Source: Anaerolineales bacterium
GTDB lineage: Bacteria > Chloroflexota > Anaerolineae > Anaerolineales > UBA4823
Assembly (NCBI GenBank): GCA_026415275.1
Contig: JAOAHK010000143.1
Span: 1-6,729 of the forward strand
Length of the DNA: 6,729 nt
Direction: 5' to 3'
Positions 1-5,909 of the stretch are shown here, piece by piece. The number at the start of each line of letters is the position of its first letter. The stretch's first letter is position 1. The position numbers were made by a program, and so were the translations under genes. A model generated the notes under the pieces. It saw only the letters and a program-made list of their open reading frames with translations. It ran no database searches and was not told where the DNA came from.

Positions 1-978
1 GTCTACAAGACCCAGGTCTTCCTGAACCACGAGGGCGATTTGTTTCGCACCCGTCTGACGCATTCGCTGGAAGTGGCCCAATTGGGCCGATCCATCGCCC
101 GGGTGCTAGGGCTGCACGAGGATTTGGTCGAGGCGATCTGTCTGGCGCATGACTTGGGGCACCCGCCATTTGGACACTCCGGCGAAGCTGCTTTGGCGAA
201 GTTGATGAAGGATTATGGCGGCTTTGACCATAACAAACAATCCCTGCGCATTGTGACCTTCCTCGAACGGCGCTATGCTGACTTTCCTGGCTTGAACCTG
301 ACTTGGGAAACCCGCGAAGGGATCGTCAAACATGAATCGGAATATGATGTTGCCGATGCACGCGATTACAACCCCGAACTGCGCGCCTCGATCGAAGCCC
401 AAATCGCCAATGTCGCCGATGAACTTGCCTACACTGCCCACGATTTAGACGACGGTTTACGTTCGGGCATGATCACTCCTGCCATGCTGGAGGGCATCAC
501 GCTGTGGGAAATTTTGGTCGAGAGCGTGGGATGGAAAGGTCCCGAACTCGATGACTTATCCCGCCACCGCATGATTCGCCGCTTGATCGGACTTGAAGTC
601 ACCGATATTGTCCATACCAGCGATCTGTGGATCAAAGAAGCGCGCCTCTCCTCCCCAGAAGACGCCCAACGCTTGCCCTACAATGTAGTTGTCTTTTCTG
701 AAGATATGTATCGGCGCAACCGCCCGCTAAAGGATTTCTTGTTCAAAAATCTCTATCGCCATCATCGGGTGGTGCGCATGCAAACCAAAGCCGAGCGCAT
801 CATCACCGAACTGTTCAACGCCTATTGCAGTGAACCGCAGATGTTACCCCGCCACATCCAAGACACCATCGAAGAGCGCGGGCTGGAGCGCACCGTTTGC
901 GACTATATCGCCGGCATGACCGACCGCTTTGCCGTGGAGGAATATAACAAACTGTTCGAGCCGCTGACAAAGCCTTAG
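1..978 (+). CDS. dgt: dNTP triphosphohydrolase, dGTPase-like HD-domain protein (5'-truncated by window edge)
   Basis: This is the C-terminal 325 residues of a deoxyguanosinetriphosphate triphosphohydrolase-like protein. The family hydrolyses dNTPs to deoxynucleoside plus triphosphate in the cytosol and helps balance dNTP pools. The frame is open from base 1 and begins VYKTQVF, so the true start lies upstream; the TTG at 40 is internal to the conserved RTRLTHSLEVAQ block and is not a start. HD-domain metal ligands are visible in order, counted from the first visible residue: H21 in RLTHSLEV, H50-D51 in AHDLGHPPFGHSGE, and D140 in ANVADELAYTAHDLDDG. These are the family's H...HD...D set, so the visible catalytic site looks intact. 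The C-terminal part (about 180-325) is the less conserved helical region. The TAG stop is 4 bp from the stop of the convergent methyltransferase gene. The exact dNTP preference cannot be read from the sequence. Confidence 0.93.
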   Translation, partial: VYKTQVFLNHEGDLFRTRLTHSLEVAQLGRSIARVLGLHEDLVEAICLAHDLGHPPFGHSGEAALAKLMKDYGGFDHNKQSLRIVTFLERRYADFPGLNLTWETREGIVKHESEYDVADARDYNPELRASIEAQIANVADELAYTAHDLDDGLRSGMITPAMLEGITLWEILVESVGWKGPELDDLSRHRMIRRLIGLEVTDIVHTSDLWIKEARLSSPEDAQRLPYNVVVFSEDMYRRNRPLKDFLFKNLYRHHRVVRMQTKAERIITELFNAYCSEPQMLPRHIQDTIEERGLERTVCDYIAGMTDRFAVEEYNKLFEPLTKP

Positions 979-982
979 CAAG

Positions 983-2218
983 TTATCTCCAAAAGATTCC
1001 TATTCCCTCGATATGATACGTCTGCGGGAACATATCAAAAAAAGCAAGGTGTTCCAAATGGTAGCCGTTTTGGGCAAGGTGATGGGCATCGCGGGCAAAG
1101 GTTGCCGGGTCGCAGGAGATGTAGGCAATCTGCGGTGGGGCAAGCCGTGCCAGCGCTTCTCGAACAGTTCTGCTCAAACCGCTGCGCGGCGGGTCGAGCA
1201 GGATGGTTTGAGGCTGAAGGTTTAGCTGCGGTAAAACCTGTTCAGCGGATGCCTCATACAATTCGACATGCTCAAAAGCATCGAGGTTAAATTCAAAATC
1301 CCGGCAGGCATAAGGGGAACTCTCGATCCCGATCAGCCGCCCGACTTTTGGGGCTAGGAAAAGGCTGTATAACCCGCCGCCACAGTACACATCCAAAAGC
1401 GTATCGTCTGTAGAGAGATGCAAGCGTTCCAATAGGTAATCCACCACTTGCTCTGCTACAGCGATATTGACCTGAAAAAACGCCCCGGCTGAAAGGCGCA
1501 ACCGCTGCCTCTTAATCTCCATCCAGAGATGCTCACTTCCCGCCATTACCAAGCTTCCGACCGGGCTGAGATGAACCACCGAGATAGGCAATTCTTCAAC
1601 CAAAACTTCAGGGGTCTCGATCCGCTCGCTCTCTAAAACCATCAAGAGGTTTTCATCGCTATCGCAGCGCAGCTCGACCCGTTCGATTCCGGCAACAGGA
1701 TCGAGTTCGATCTGCTTCCAGAGATCGACTAGTGGCGAAAGAGGCAAAAAGCACTGCTGGATGGGAAGGGTCTCGTGGCTTTGGGCGCGCTGAAAGCCGA
1801 GTTTGCCTTCCGCCGTCAGGTGGAATTGCAGACTGTTGCGATAATGCCAAGCAAATGGAGATGGGAAGACTTCGATCGACGGCAATTCACGAAATCCGCC
1901 GATGCGTTGCAACTGCTCAGCAAGCAACTTAACCTTGAGGGAGACTTGTGTTTCATAGGGCAAAAGCTGATAATGACACCCGCCGCACTCACCAAAGTGT
2001 GGACAGCGCGGCACGATCCGTTGGGATGAAGGTTGCACCACCTGCAGCAGCCGTGCCCAAACATGACGTGCTTTCTCTTGCACAACCTCGACCAAGACAC
2101 GCTCACCAGCGAGGGCGTATGGCACAAAGAGGGCTCGTCCGTCTGCCAGCCTTCCCATGGCGGCGCCACCGTATACCGTTTCATCTAGAGTGACCTCAAC
2201 TTGTGTTTCAGGGGGCAT
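983..2218 (-). CDS. rlmD: 23S rRNA (uracil-5-)-methyltransferase, RlmD/RumA-like, with TRAM domain and Fe-S cluster
   Basis: This 411-aa SAM-dependent enzyme is predicted to make 5-methyluridine in RNA, most likely 23S rRNA. An N-terminal TRAM domain covers about residues 5-62. C72, C78 and C81 (CPHFGECGGC) plus C156 match the four cysteines that hold a [4Fe-4S] cluster in RumA. The Rossmann fold has a SAM loop at LLDVYCGGG (274-282) and the DPPRSG motif at 342-347. The nucleophile is C369 in YISCDPAT, and E404 in FPQTYHIEG is the expected general base. The reading frame stays open 69 bp further upstream (to 2287), but ATG at 2218 is preferred. It follows an AGAAGGA Shine-Dalgarno with 8-nt spacing, and family homology begins just after it. 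RlmC, RlmCD and TrmA are related; the cysteine cluster argues against classical TrmA. Which uridine is the target cannot be decided here. The gene is transcribed divergently from the UbiD gene. Confidence 0.93.
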   Translation of the reverse strand: MPPETQVEVTLDETVYGGAAMGRLADGRALFVPYALAGERVLVEVVQEKARHVWARLLQVVQPSSQRIVPRCPHFGECGGCHYQLLPYETQVSLKVKLLAEQLQRIGGFRELPSIEVFPSPFAWHYRNSLQFHLTAEGKLGFQRAQSHETLPIQQCFLPLSPLVDLWKQIELDPVAGIERVELRCDSDENLLMVLESERIETPEVLVEELPISVVHLSPVGSLVMAGSEHLWMEIKRQRLRLSAGAFFQVNIAVAEQVVDYLLERLHLSTDDTLLDVYCGGGLYSLFLAPKVGRLIGIESSPYACRDFEFNLDAFEHVELYEASAEQVLPQLNLQPQTILLDPPRSGLSRTVREALARLAPPQIAYISCDPATFARDAHHLAQNGYHLEHLAFFDMFPQTYHIEGIGIFWR

Positions 2219-2226
2219 GATCAAAG

Positions 2227-2233
2227 TCCTTCT
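2227..2233 (-). promoter_or_regulatory. Shine-Dalgarno of the RlmD-like gene
   Basis: On the minus strand AGAAGGA lies 8 nt before the ATG at 2218. It is the evidence for choosing this start over upstream in-frame alternatives, which lack such a site and would add 23 residues before the TRAM domain. Confidence 0.75.
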
Positions 2234-2247
2234 TAGCAGATGCGCAT

Positions 2248-2276
2248 AGGATAAAACAGAAATGACAATTTGTCGA
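2248..2276 (-). promoter_or_regulatory. Candidate sigma-70 promoter for the RlmD-like gene
   Basis: Read on the minus strand, TCGACA (2276-2271, 5 of 6 matches to TTGACA) is followed after 17 nt by TATCCT (2253-2248, 4 of 6 matches to TATAAT). Transcription would start near 2241, giving a leader of about 20 nt that contains the Shine-Dalgarno. It is plausible from position and spacing, but the -10 box is weak. Confidence 0.4.
2264..2274. promoter_or_regulatory. Short perfect palindrome in the divergent intergenic region (possible operator)
   Basis: GACAATTTGTC has two 5-bp arms around a single central base. It overlaps the candidate -35 box of the minus-strand promoter, a position where a bound regulator could interfere with transcription. 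An 11-bp palindrome can occur by chance, no regulator gene is present in the window, and no second copy was noticed. Confidence 0.2.
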
Positions 2277-2322
2277 TATCCCCGCAACTCCGATCAACCC
2301 AGGGCTGCTAATCCTGCGCCTG

Positions 2323-2331
2323 TGCTATAAT
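2323..2331 (+). promoter_or_regulatory. Extended -10 promoter of the UbiD gene
   Basis: TGCTATAAT is a perfect TGnTATAAT extended -10 element. No good -35 hexamer sits at 17 nt upstream, which is usual for extended -10 promoters. The predicted transcription start is near 2338, about 19 nt before the ATG at 2357. The promoter probably drives the UbiD gene and, through the tight junction, at least the lipoprotein gene. Confidence 0.65.
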
Positions 2332-2344
2332 GGCACTGCTTTGC

Positions 2345-2353
2345 GAGGAAGGA
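2345..2353 (+). promoter_or_regulatory. Shine-Dalgarno of the UbiD gene
   Basis: The purine-rich GAGGAAGGA precedes the ATG at 2357. Its AGG core at 2346-2348 is spaced 8 nt from the start. It fixes the start at 2357; the in-frame ATG at 2330 lies inside the -10 box and would not be transcribed from this promoter. Confidence 0.75.
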
Positions 2354-2356
2354 CAG

Positions 2357-3823
2357 ATGGCTTTTCGTGACTTACGGGAGTTCCTTCAAGCTCTTGAAGA
2401 ACGCCAAGAACTGGTGCGCGTGCGCCTAGCGGTCTCCCCAAACTTGGAGATCACCGAAATCGTTGATCGCGTCTGCAAAGGGAAAGCCAAACGCAACGTC
2501 GCCTTGCTCTTCGAAAACGTTTCGGGCTATGACATTCCAGTATTGATCAACGCTTTTGGCTCAGCAGAACGCATGGCTTTGGCGTTAGGAGTCCAGAATT
2601 TGGACGAACTCGGAGCAAACCTGGGCAAGCTGATCGATCCTCGCCTGCCCAGTTCACTGGCAGAGCTGATCACTCGTGGTCAAGACCTGCTCAAGGCACT
2701 CAAATCGATTGGCTTAGGACCCAAAAAAGTGCGCCGTGCGCCAGTGCAACAGGTCGTTCTGCAGGGTGAACAAGCCTCACTGGCAAAACTTCCAATTCTG
2801 AAATGTTGGCCCGAAGATGGCGGAGCATTTATTACGCTGCCTCAAGTGATCACCCGCGATCCGCAGACCGGGGTGCGCAATGTGGGCATGTATCGCCTGC
2901 AAGTCATGGATGAACGCACCTTGCTTGTGCACTGGCAGCGCCATAAGGGCGGCGCAGAACACCAGCGCGTTGCGCAAGCCCAACGCAAGGACCACATCCC
3001 CGCTGCAGTGGTCTTGGGTGGCGATCCTGCCAGCATGTGGTGTGCTTCGGCACCACTACCGCCCAATATCGATGAATATCTGCTGGCAGCTTATCTGCGC
3101 GGCGCGCCGATCGAATTCGTCAATTGTGTCAGCCAGCCGTTGGAAGTCCCTGCCCAAGCCGAGATCGTCATCGAGGGGTATATCGATCCCAACGATCAAC
3201 GCCCTGAAGGTCCTTTTGGAGATCATACTGGCTATTACACGCCGGTGGAAAACTTTCCCGCTTTTCACGTCACCGCCATCACGCATCGTCGTGATCCCAT
3301 TTACCCTGCCACGGTGGTGGGTATCCCGCCAATGGAAGATGTCTGGATGGGCAAGGCAACCGAGCGGTTGTTTCTGCCTCTCATGCGCCTCTTCTTACCT
3401 GAGATTGTCGATGTTTGTATGCCCGCTGAGGGAGTCTTTCACAATCTGGTGTTGGTCTCTATCCGCAAACGCTTTCCTGGCCATGCTCGCAAGGTCATCT
3501 TTGGTCTATGGGGTTTGGCGCTGATGTCACTGGCAAAGGCGATCGTGGTCGTAGATGAGTGGGTGGATGTGCAAAATCTCTCGCAAGTGGCTTGGCAAGC
3601 CTTAGGAAATGTGGATTGGAGCCGCGATGTAGTCATTGTGGATGGACCAGTCGACCACCTTGACCATGCCTCGTACCAACACTCCTACGGCGGCAAGATC
3701 GGCATAGATGCCACAGCGAAGCTCCCCGAAGAAGGATATTTGCGCACCTGGCCGCAAGTTGCCCAAATGGAGGCAAGTGTGCAGGCGCGCATCGACCAAA
3801 TTTGGAACAAACTCAATCTTTAG
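2357..3823 (+). CDS. ubiD: UbiD-family prFMN-dependent decarboxylase, menaquinone-biosynthesis type
   Basis: This 488-aa cytosolic decarboxylase has the length typical of the family (E. coli UbiD has 497 residues). UbiD enzymes use prenylated FMN, supplied by a UbiX partner, to remove CO2 from aromatic or unsaturated acids. The active site looks complete: N175 and R180 in RNVGMYR, E240 in the DEYLLAAYLRG segment, and E284 and D289 in EGPFGDHTGYY. By position these match the metal- and prFMN-binding residues and the catalytic Arg/Glu/Asp of UbiD and Fdc1. The blocks PPMEDVWMGKATERLFLP (325-342), FPGHARKV (373-380) and HLDHASYQHSYGGKIGIDAT (434-453) resemble the versions annotated as menaquinone-biosynthesis decarboxylase, so a quinone-precursor substrate is the leading guess. 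No ubiX or other quinone genes are visible. The start at 2357 is set by the Shine-Dalgarno and the promoter position. The TAG stop overlaps the next gene's ribosome-binding site. Confidence 0.92.
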   Translation: MAFRDLREFLQALEERQELVRVRLAVSPNLEITEIVDRVCKGKAKRNVALLFENVSGYDIPVLINAFGSAERMALALGVQNLDELGANLGKLIDPRLPSSLAELITRGQDLLKALKSIGLGPKKVRRAPVQQVVLQGEQASLAKLPILKCWPEDGGAFITLPQVITRDPQTGVRNVGMYRLQVMDERTLLVHWQRHKGGAEHQRVAQAQRKDHIPAAVVLGGDPASMWCASAPLPPNIDEYLLAAYLRGAPIEFVNCVSQPLEVPAQAEIVIEGYIDPNDQRPEGPFGDHTGYYTPVENFPAFHVTAITHRRDPIYPATVVGIPPMEDVWMGKATERLFLPLMRLFLPEIVDVCMPAEGVFHNLVLVSIRKRFPGHARKVIFGLWGLALMSLAKAIVVVDEWVDVQNLSQVAWQALGNVDWSRDVVIVDGPVDHLDHASYQHSYGGKIGIDATAKLPEEGYLRTWPQVAQMEASVQARIDQIWNKLNL

Positions 3824-3827
3824 GTGA
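3822..3827 (+). promoter_or_regulatory. Shine-Dalgarno of the lipoprotein gene, overlapping the ubiD stop codon
   Basis: AGGTGA begins within the TAG stop of the UbiD gene (3821-3823) and lies 5 nt before the ATG at 3833. This supports ATG 3833 rather than the GTG at 3824, which is itself part of the site. A stop codon embedded in the next gene's ribosome-binding site implies co-transcription and probable translational coupling. Confidence 0.7.
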
Positions 3828-3832
3828 AAACG

Positions 3833-5002
3833 ATGAAAAGAATACGCTTGATCCTTATTCTCTTTGTTTTTCTCGTCTCACTCACTGCGTGCGCTCCGCA
3901 AACAACCAATCAACCTCCAGCAGCAGCGGAGACTAGCAACATTGCTATTCCCATGCTCTCTGGCGAGGGACAACCCGCTGGTGAAGCTTACCCTGCTCCT
4001 GCCGAAGCTGTCCAACCGTCTCCCGCCGGAGATCAACCTTACCCTGCCCCAGAGGTTTCAACTTCCCCCACGGAGTCTCCCAGCGGCGCATATCCGGCGC
4101 CGGGCGAGGAGGCATCCCCAGTGTATGGTGGCGGGGAGACCTTGCGCATCGCTGTTTTGCCTATTGTGGATAACCTTCCGATGATCGTTGCTCAGCGCGA
4201 AGGCTTATTTGCCAACTATGGTGTGCAAGTTGAATTTATCCCGGTCGCCTCGGCTGCCGAACGCGATCAGGTGATTATGGCGGGGCAAGCCGACGGCATG
4301 ATCAACGAGATCATCTCAACCTTGCTGTACAACAAGGACAGCATCCAAGTTCAAATCGTCCGCTTGGCGCGGGTTGCCACACCAGCATCGGCGCAGTACC
4401 ACTTGGTCGTCTCGGCGACAAGTGGCATCAATGAGGTCAGCCAGCTTAAAGGCGTGCCGATTGGCATTTCACAAGGCACGATTATCGAGTATATCACCGA
4501 CCGCTTGTTGGAGCGGGAAGGCTTCCAGGCACAGGAAATCCAGAAGATCGCTGTTCCCAAAATCCCAGATCGCTTGGCATTACTCAGCTCTGGTGAACTC
4601 AAGGCTGCGACCCTACCCGATCCGTTCTCCTACTTAGCAGTGCAACAGGGCGGGCGTTTTCTGCTGCAAGACTCCAAATATCCCGAATACGGGCATAGCA
4701 CCTACACCTTTCGCAAAGTTGTAATTGACCAAAAGCCACAGGCGATTCGGGCATTTTTAGCGGCAATCGAAGAAGCGGTGATGAAAATAACCCTCTCACC
4801 TGAGCAGTATGTCAATGTGTTGGTGGAGGAAAAACTGATCCCTGCGCCTCTGGCAAGCAGTTATCAAACGCCTCCTTTCCCACCCAAGGGCATCCCCGAT
4901 GAGCGGTTGTGGAACGACGTTTTGGCGTGGGCAACGGCAAAAGGAATTGTCACCTCAGCCATTTCGTATACCGATTCGGTGACGAGTGCGTTTTTACCGT
5001 AA
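3833..5002 (+). CDS. ABC transporter substrate-binding lipoprotein (SsuA/NMT1/THI5-like)
   Basis: This 389-aa protein is the extracytoplasmic solute receptor of an ABC importer. It starts with a lipoprotein signal peptide: basic MKRIR, a hydrophobic stretch to about residue 16, and the lipobox LTAC with lipidated Cys20. Residues 21-101 form a low-complexity Pro/Ala/Glu linker with three 17-residue units, each carrying YPAP, which would tether the receptor to the membrane. The binding domain begins near residue 103 (ETLRIAVLPIVDNLPMIVAQ), followed by REGLFANYGVQVEF and the LKGVPIGIS segment at 205-213. This order is typical of NMT1/THI5-like and SsuA/TauA receptors for sulfonates, taurine, thiamine precursors or other small organic molecules. 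The ligand cannot be read from the sequence. The gene follows the UbiD gene with 9 bp between stop and start and precedes ATPase and permease genes of the matching transporter class. Confidence 0.9.
   Translation: MKRIRLILILFVFLVSLTACAPQTTNQPPAAAETSNIAIPMLSGEGQPAGEAYPAPAEAVQPSPAGDQPYPAPEVSTSPTESPSGAYPAPGEEASPVYGGGETLRIAVLPIVDNLPMIVAQREGLFANYGVQVEFIPVASAAERDQVIMAGQADGMINEIISTLLYNKDSIQVQIVRLARVATPASAQYHLVVSATSGINEVSQLKGVPIGISQGTIIEYITDRLLEREGFQAQEIQKIAVPKIPDRLALLSSGELKAATLPDPFSYLAVQQGGRFLLQDSKYPEYGHSTYTFRKVVIDQKPQAIRAFLAAIEEAVMKITLSPEQYVNVLVEEKLIPAPLASSYQTPPFPPKGIPDERLWNDVLAWATAKGIVTSAISYTDSVTSAFLP
3983..4135 (+). repeat. Three 51-bp in-frame repeats encoding a YPAP linker
   Basis: Within the lipoprotein gene, residues 51-67, 68-84 and 85-101 form three units of exactly 17 residues. 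Each has YPAP at its third to sixth position (Y53, Y70, Y87) followed by a variable Glu/Ser/Thr/Pro-rich tail. At the DNA level the YPAP cores are similar but use different synonymous codons (TACCCTGCTCC, TACCCTGCCCC, TATCCGGCGCC). The repeat is therefore old or held by protein-level selection rather than freshly duplicated. Confidence 0.7.
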
Positions 5003-5037
5003 CACCTTCAGAACCGCCAACATCCTCGCCTGCCTCA

Positions 5038-5097
5038 TTTCGGAGTTGCGGGCGTCTCCCTGCAAACATGGCAGACAGGGACGTCCGCCCTCCGAAA
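5038..5097. repeat. Imperfect palindrome with long hairpin potential between lipoprotein and ATPase genes
   Basis: The left arm 5038-5063 (TTTCGGAG, then GCGGGCGTC, then CCCTGC) faces the right arm 5071-5097 (GCAGACAGGGACGTCC, then GCCC, then TCCGAAA) across the loop AAACATG. The outer 7-8 bp (TTTCGGAG with the right-arm CTCCGAAA) and the inner TGC/GCA pair perfectly, while the middle pairs with small bulges. The element fills much of the 145-bp gap after the lipoprotein stop. No U-tract follows on either strand, so a classical intrinsic terminator is unlikely. It resembles the dispersed G/C-rich palindromes (REP- or MITE-like) that I recall from Chloroflexota intergenic regions; that resemblance is from memory, not checked. 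It could stabilise the upstream mRNA or attenuate transcription into the ATPase gene. Confidence 0.6.
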
Positions 5098-5147
5098 ACC
5101 TAGATTCCGACCGTGGTGAATAGGGACAATTACTACTTGATTGGACG

Positions 5148-5909
5148 ATGATTGAAATTGATTCCATCACTTTTGCTTACCCTTCTGGAAAGCCGATTTT
5201 CTGCGACTTCTCTTGGCGGGTCGAGCGCGGTGACACTTGGGCTGTTCTCGGACCTTCCGGCTGTGGAAAAAGCACCCTACTCTACCTGTTAGCCGGGTTG
5301 CAATTCCCGCAGAAAGGGCAAGTGCGGATTGACGACAAACCCCTCACCCGTCCCCGCCCGCAGACTGGACTGATTTTGTAAGACTACGGGTTGTTGCCCT
5401 GGGCAACGGTGCGCCACAACGCTGAACTGGGGTTGAAAATCCGCGGCTTTTACGGACCAGACGGCACCCATGCCCCCAAACAAGTCGATTGGGATCTCAA
5501 TGTGACACCTTGGCTCGAGCGATTAGGCATTGCAGCGGTCGCAGACCACTATCCTTCCCAGATTTCCGGCGGACAGCGCCAGCGCACCGCCATTGCGCGC
5601 ACATTGGTTTTGCATCCCGACTTGCTGCTCATGGACGAGCCATTCTCCTCGCTGGATGCACCCACCCGCGAGGGTTTGCAAACGCTGATTCTACAATTGC
5701 AATTCGAACATCACTTGACTTTGGTGATCGTAACCCATAGCATCGAAGAAGCCGCCTTTATGGGCAAGAAAATTCTTTTACTCTCTCAGCCACCGATTCA
5801 CCAAGCGACAACTCTTGACAATCCCGATGCGGGATCGGAGCATTACCGTAAGAGCGATGCCTATCTCGCCCTCTGTGAGCGTTTGCGTGCTCAGTTGGAT
5901 CAAAGATGA
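5148..5909 (+). pseudogene. ABC transporter ATP-binding protein (SsuB/TauB-like) interrupted by an in-frame TAA at the Q-loop
   Basis: This 253-codon gene encodes the ATPase of a nitrate/sulfonate/taurine-type importer, but codon 78 (5379-5381) is TAA. The sequence around it reads TGLIL-stop-DYGLLPW, where family members have LxFQDxxLLPW, so the stop replaces the Q-loop glutamine and differs from CAA by one base. All else is intact: A-loop Y11, Walker A GPSGCGKST (35-43), signature ISGGQRQR (139-146), Walker B LLLMDEP (159-165), D-loop SSLD (167-170) and H-loop His197. As written, translation gives a 77-residue fragment ending at the Q-loop. No convincing ribosome-binding site precedes restart candidates TTG 5391, TTG 5394 or GTG 5409. 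A sequencing error, a very recent nonsense mutation or suppression are all possible. Upstream of ATG 5148 only a weak GGA is seen. The gene end overlaps the permease start by 4 bp. Confidence 0.85.

Noticed and set aside
1816..2184. A 122-codon minus-strand open frame inside the methyltransferase gene
   Set aside because: It is a different frame of a gene with strong family motifs, and its composition (many Cys, Ser and Trp) is not protein-like.
2219..2356. FMN or thiamine (TPP) riboswitch upstream of ubiD
   Set aside because: The predicted leader is only about 19 nt and none of the conserved riboswitch core sequences was seen.
2880..3524. A 214-codon open frame on the + strand inside ubiD, in another frame
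   Set aside because: It lies wholly within the clearly conserved UbiD frame, has no Shine-Dalgarno and no recognisable domain. It is an overlap shadow.
3824..3826. GTG as start of the substrate-binding lipoprotein
   Set aside because: It forms part of the AGGTGA Shine-Dalgarno for ATG 3833 and has no site of its own. The signal peptide is normal from the ATG.
5038..5097. Rho-independent terminator after the lipoprotein gene
   Set aside because: The stem is long but bulged, and neither strand has a following U-tract. It is better described as a palindromic repeat of unknown role.
5101..5147. Internal promoter for the ATPase-permease pair
   Set aside because: The A/T-richer stretch before 5148 has no convincing -35/-10 pair at normal spacing, so it was not annotated.
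5391..5909. The ATPase C-terminal part as a separate gene starting at TTG 5391
   Set aside because: It is in the same frame as the upstream part and lacks Walker A. It has no clear ribosome-binding site and begins in the middle of the LLPW motif, so it is the rest of one interrupted gene.
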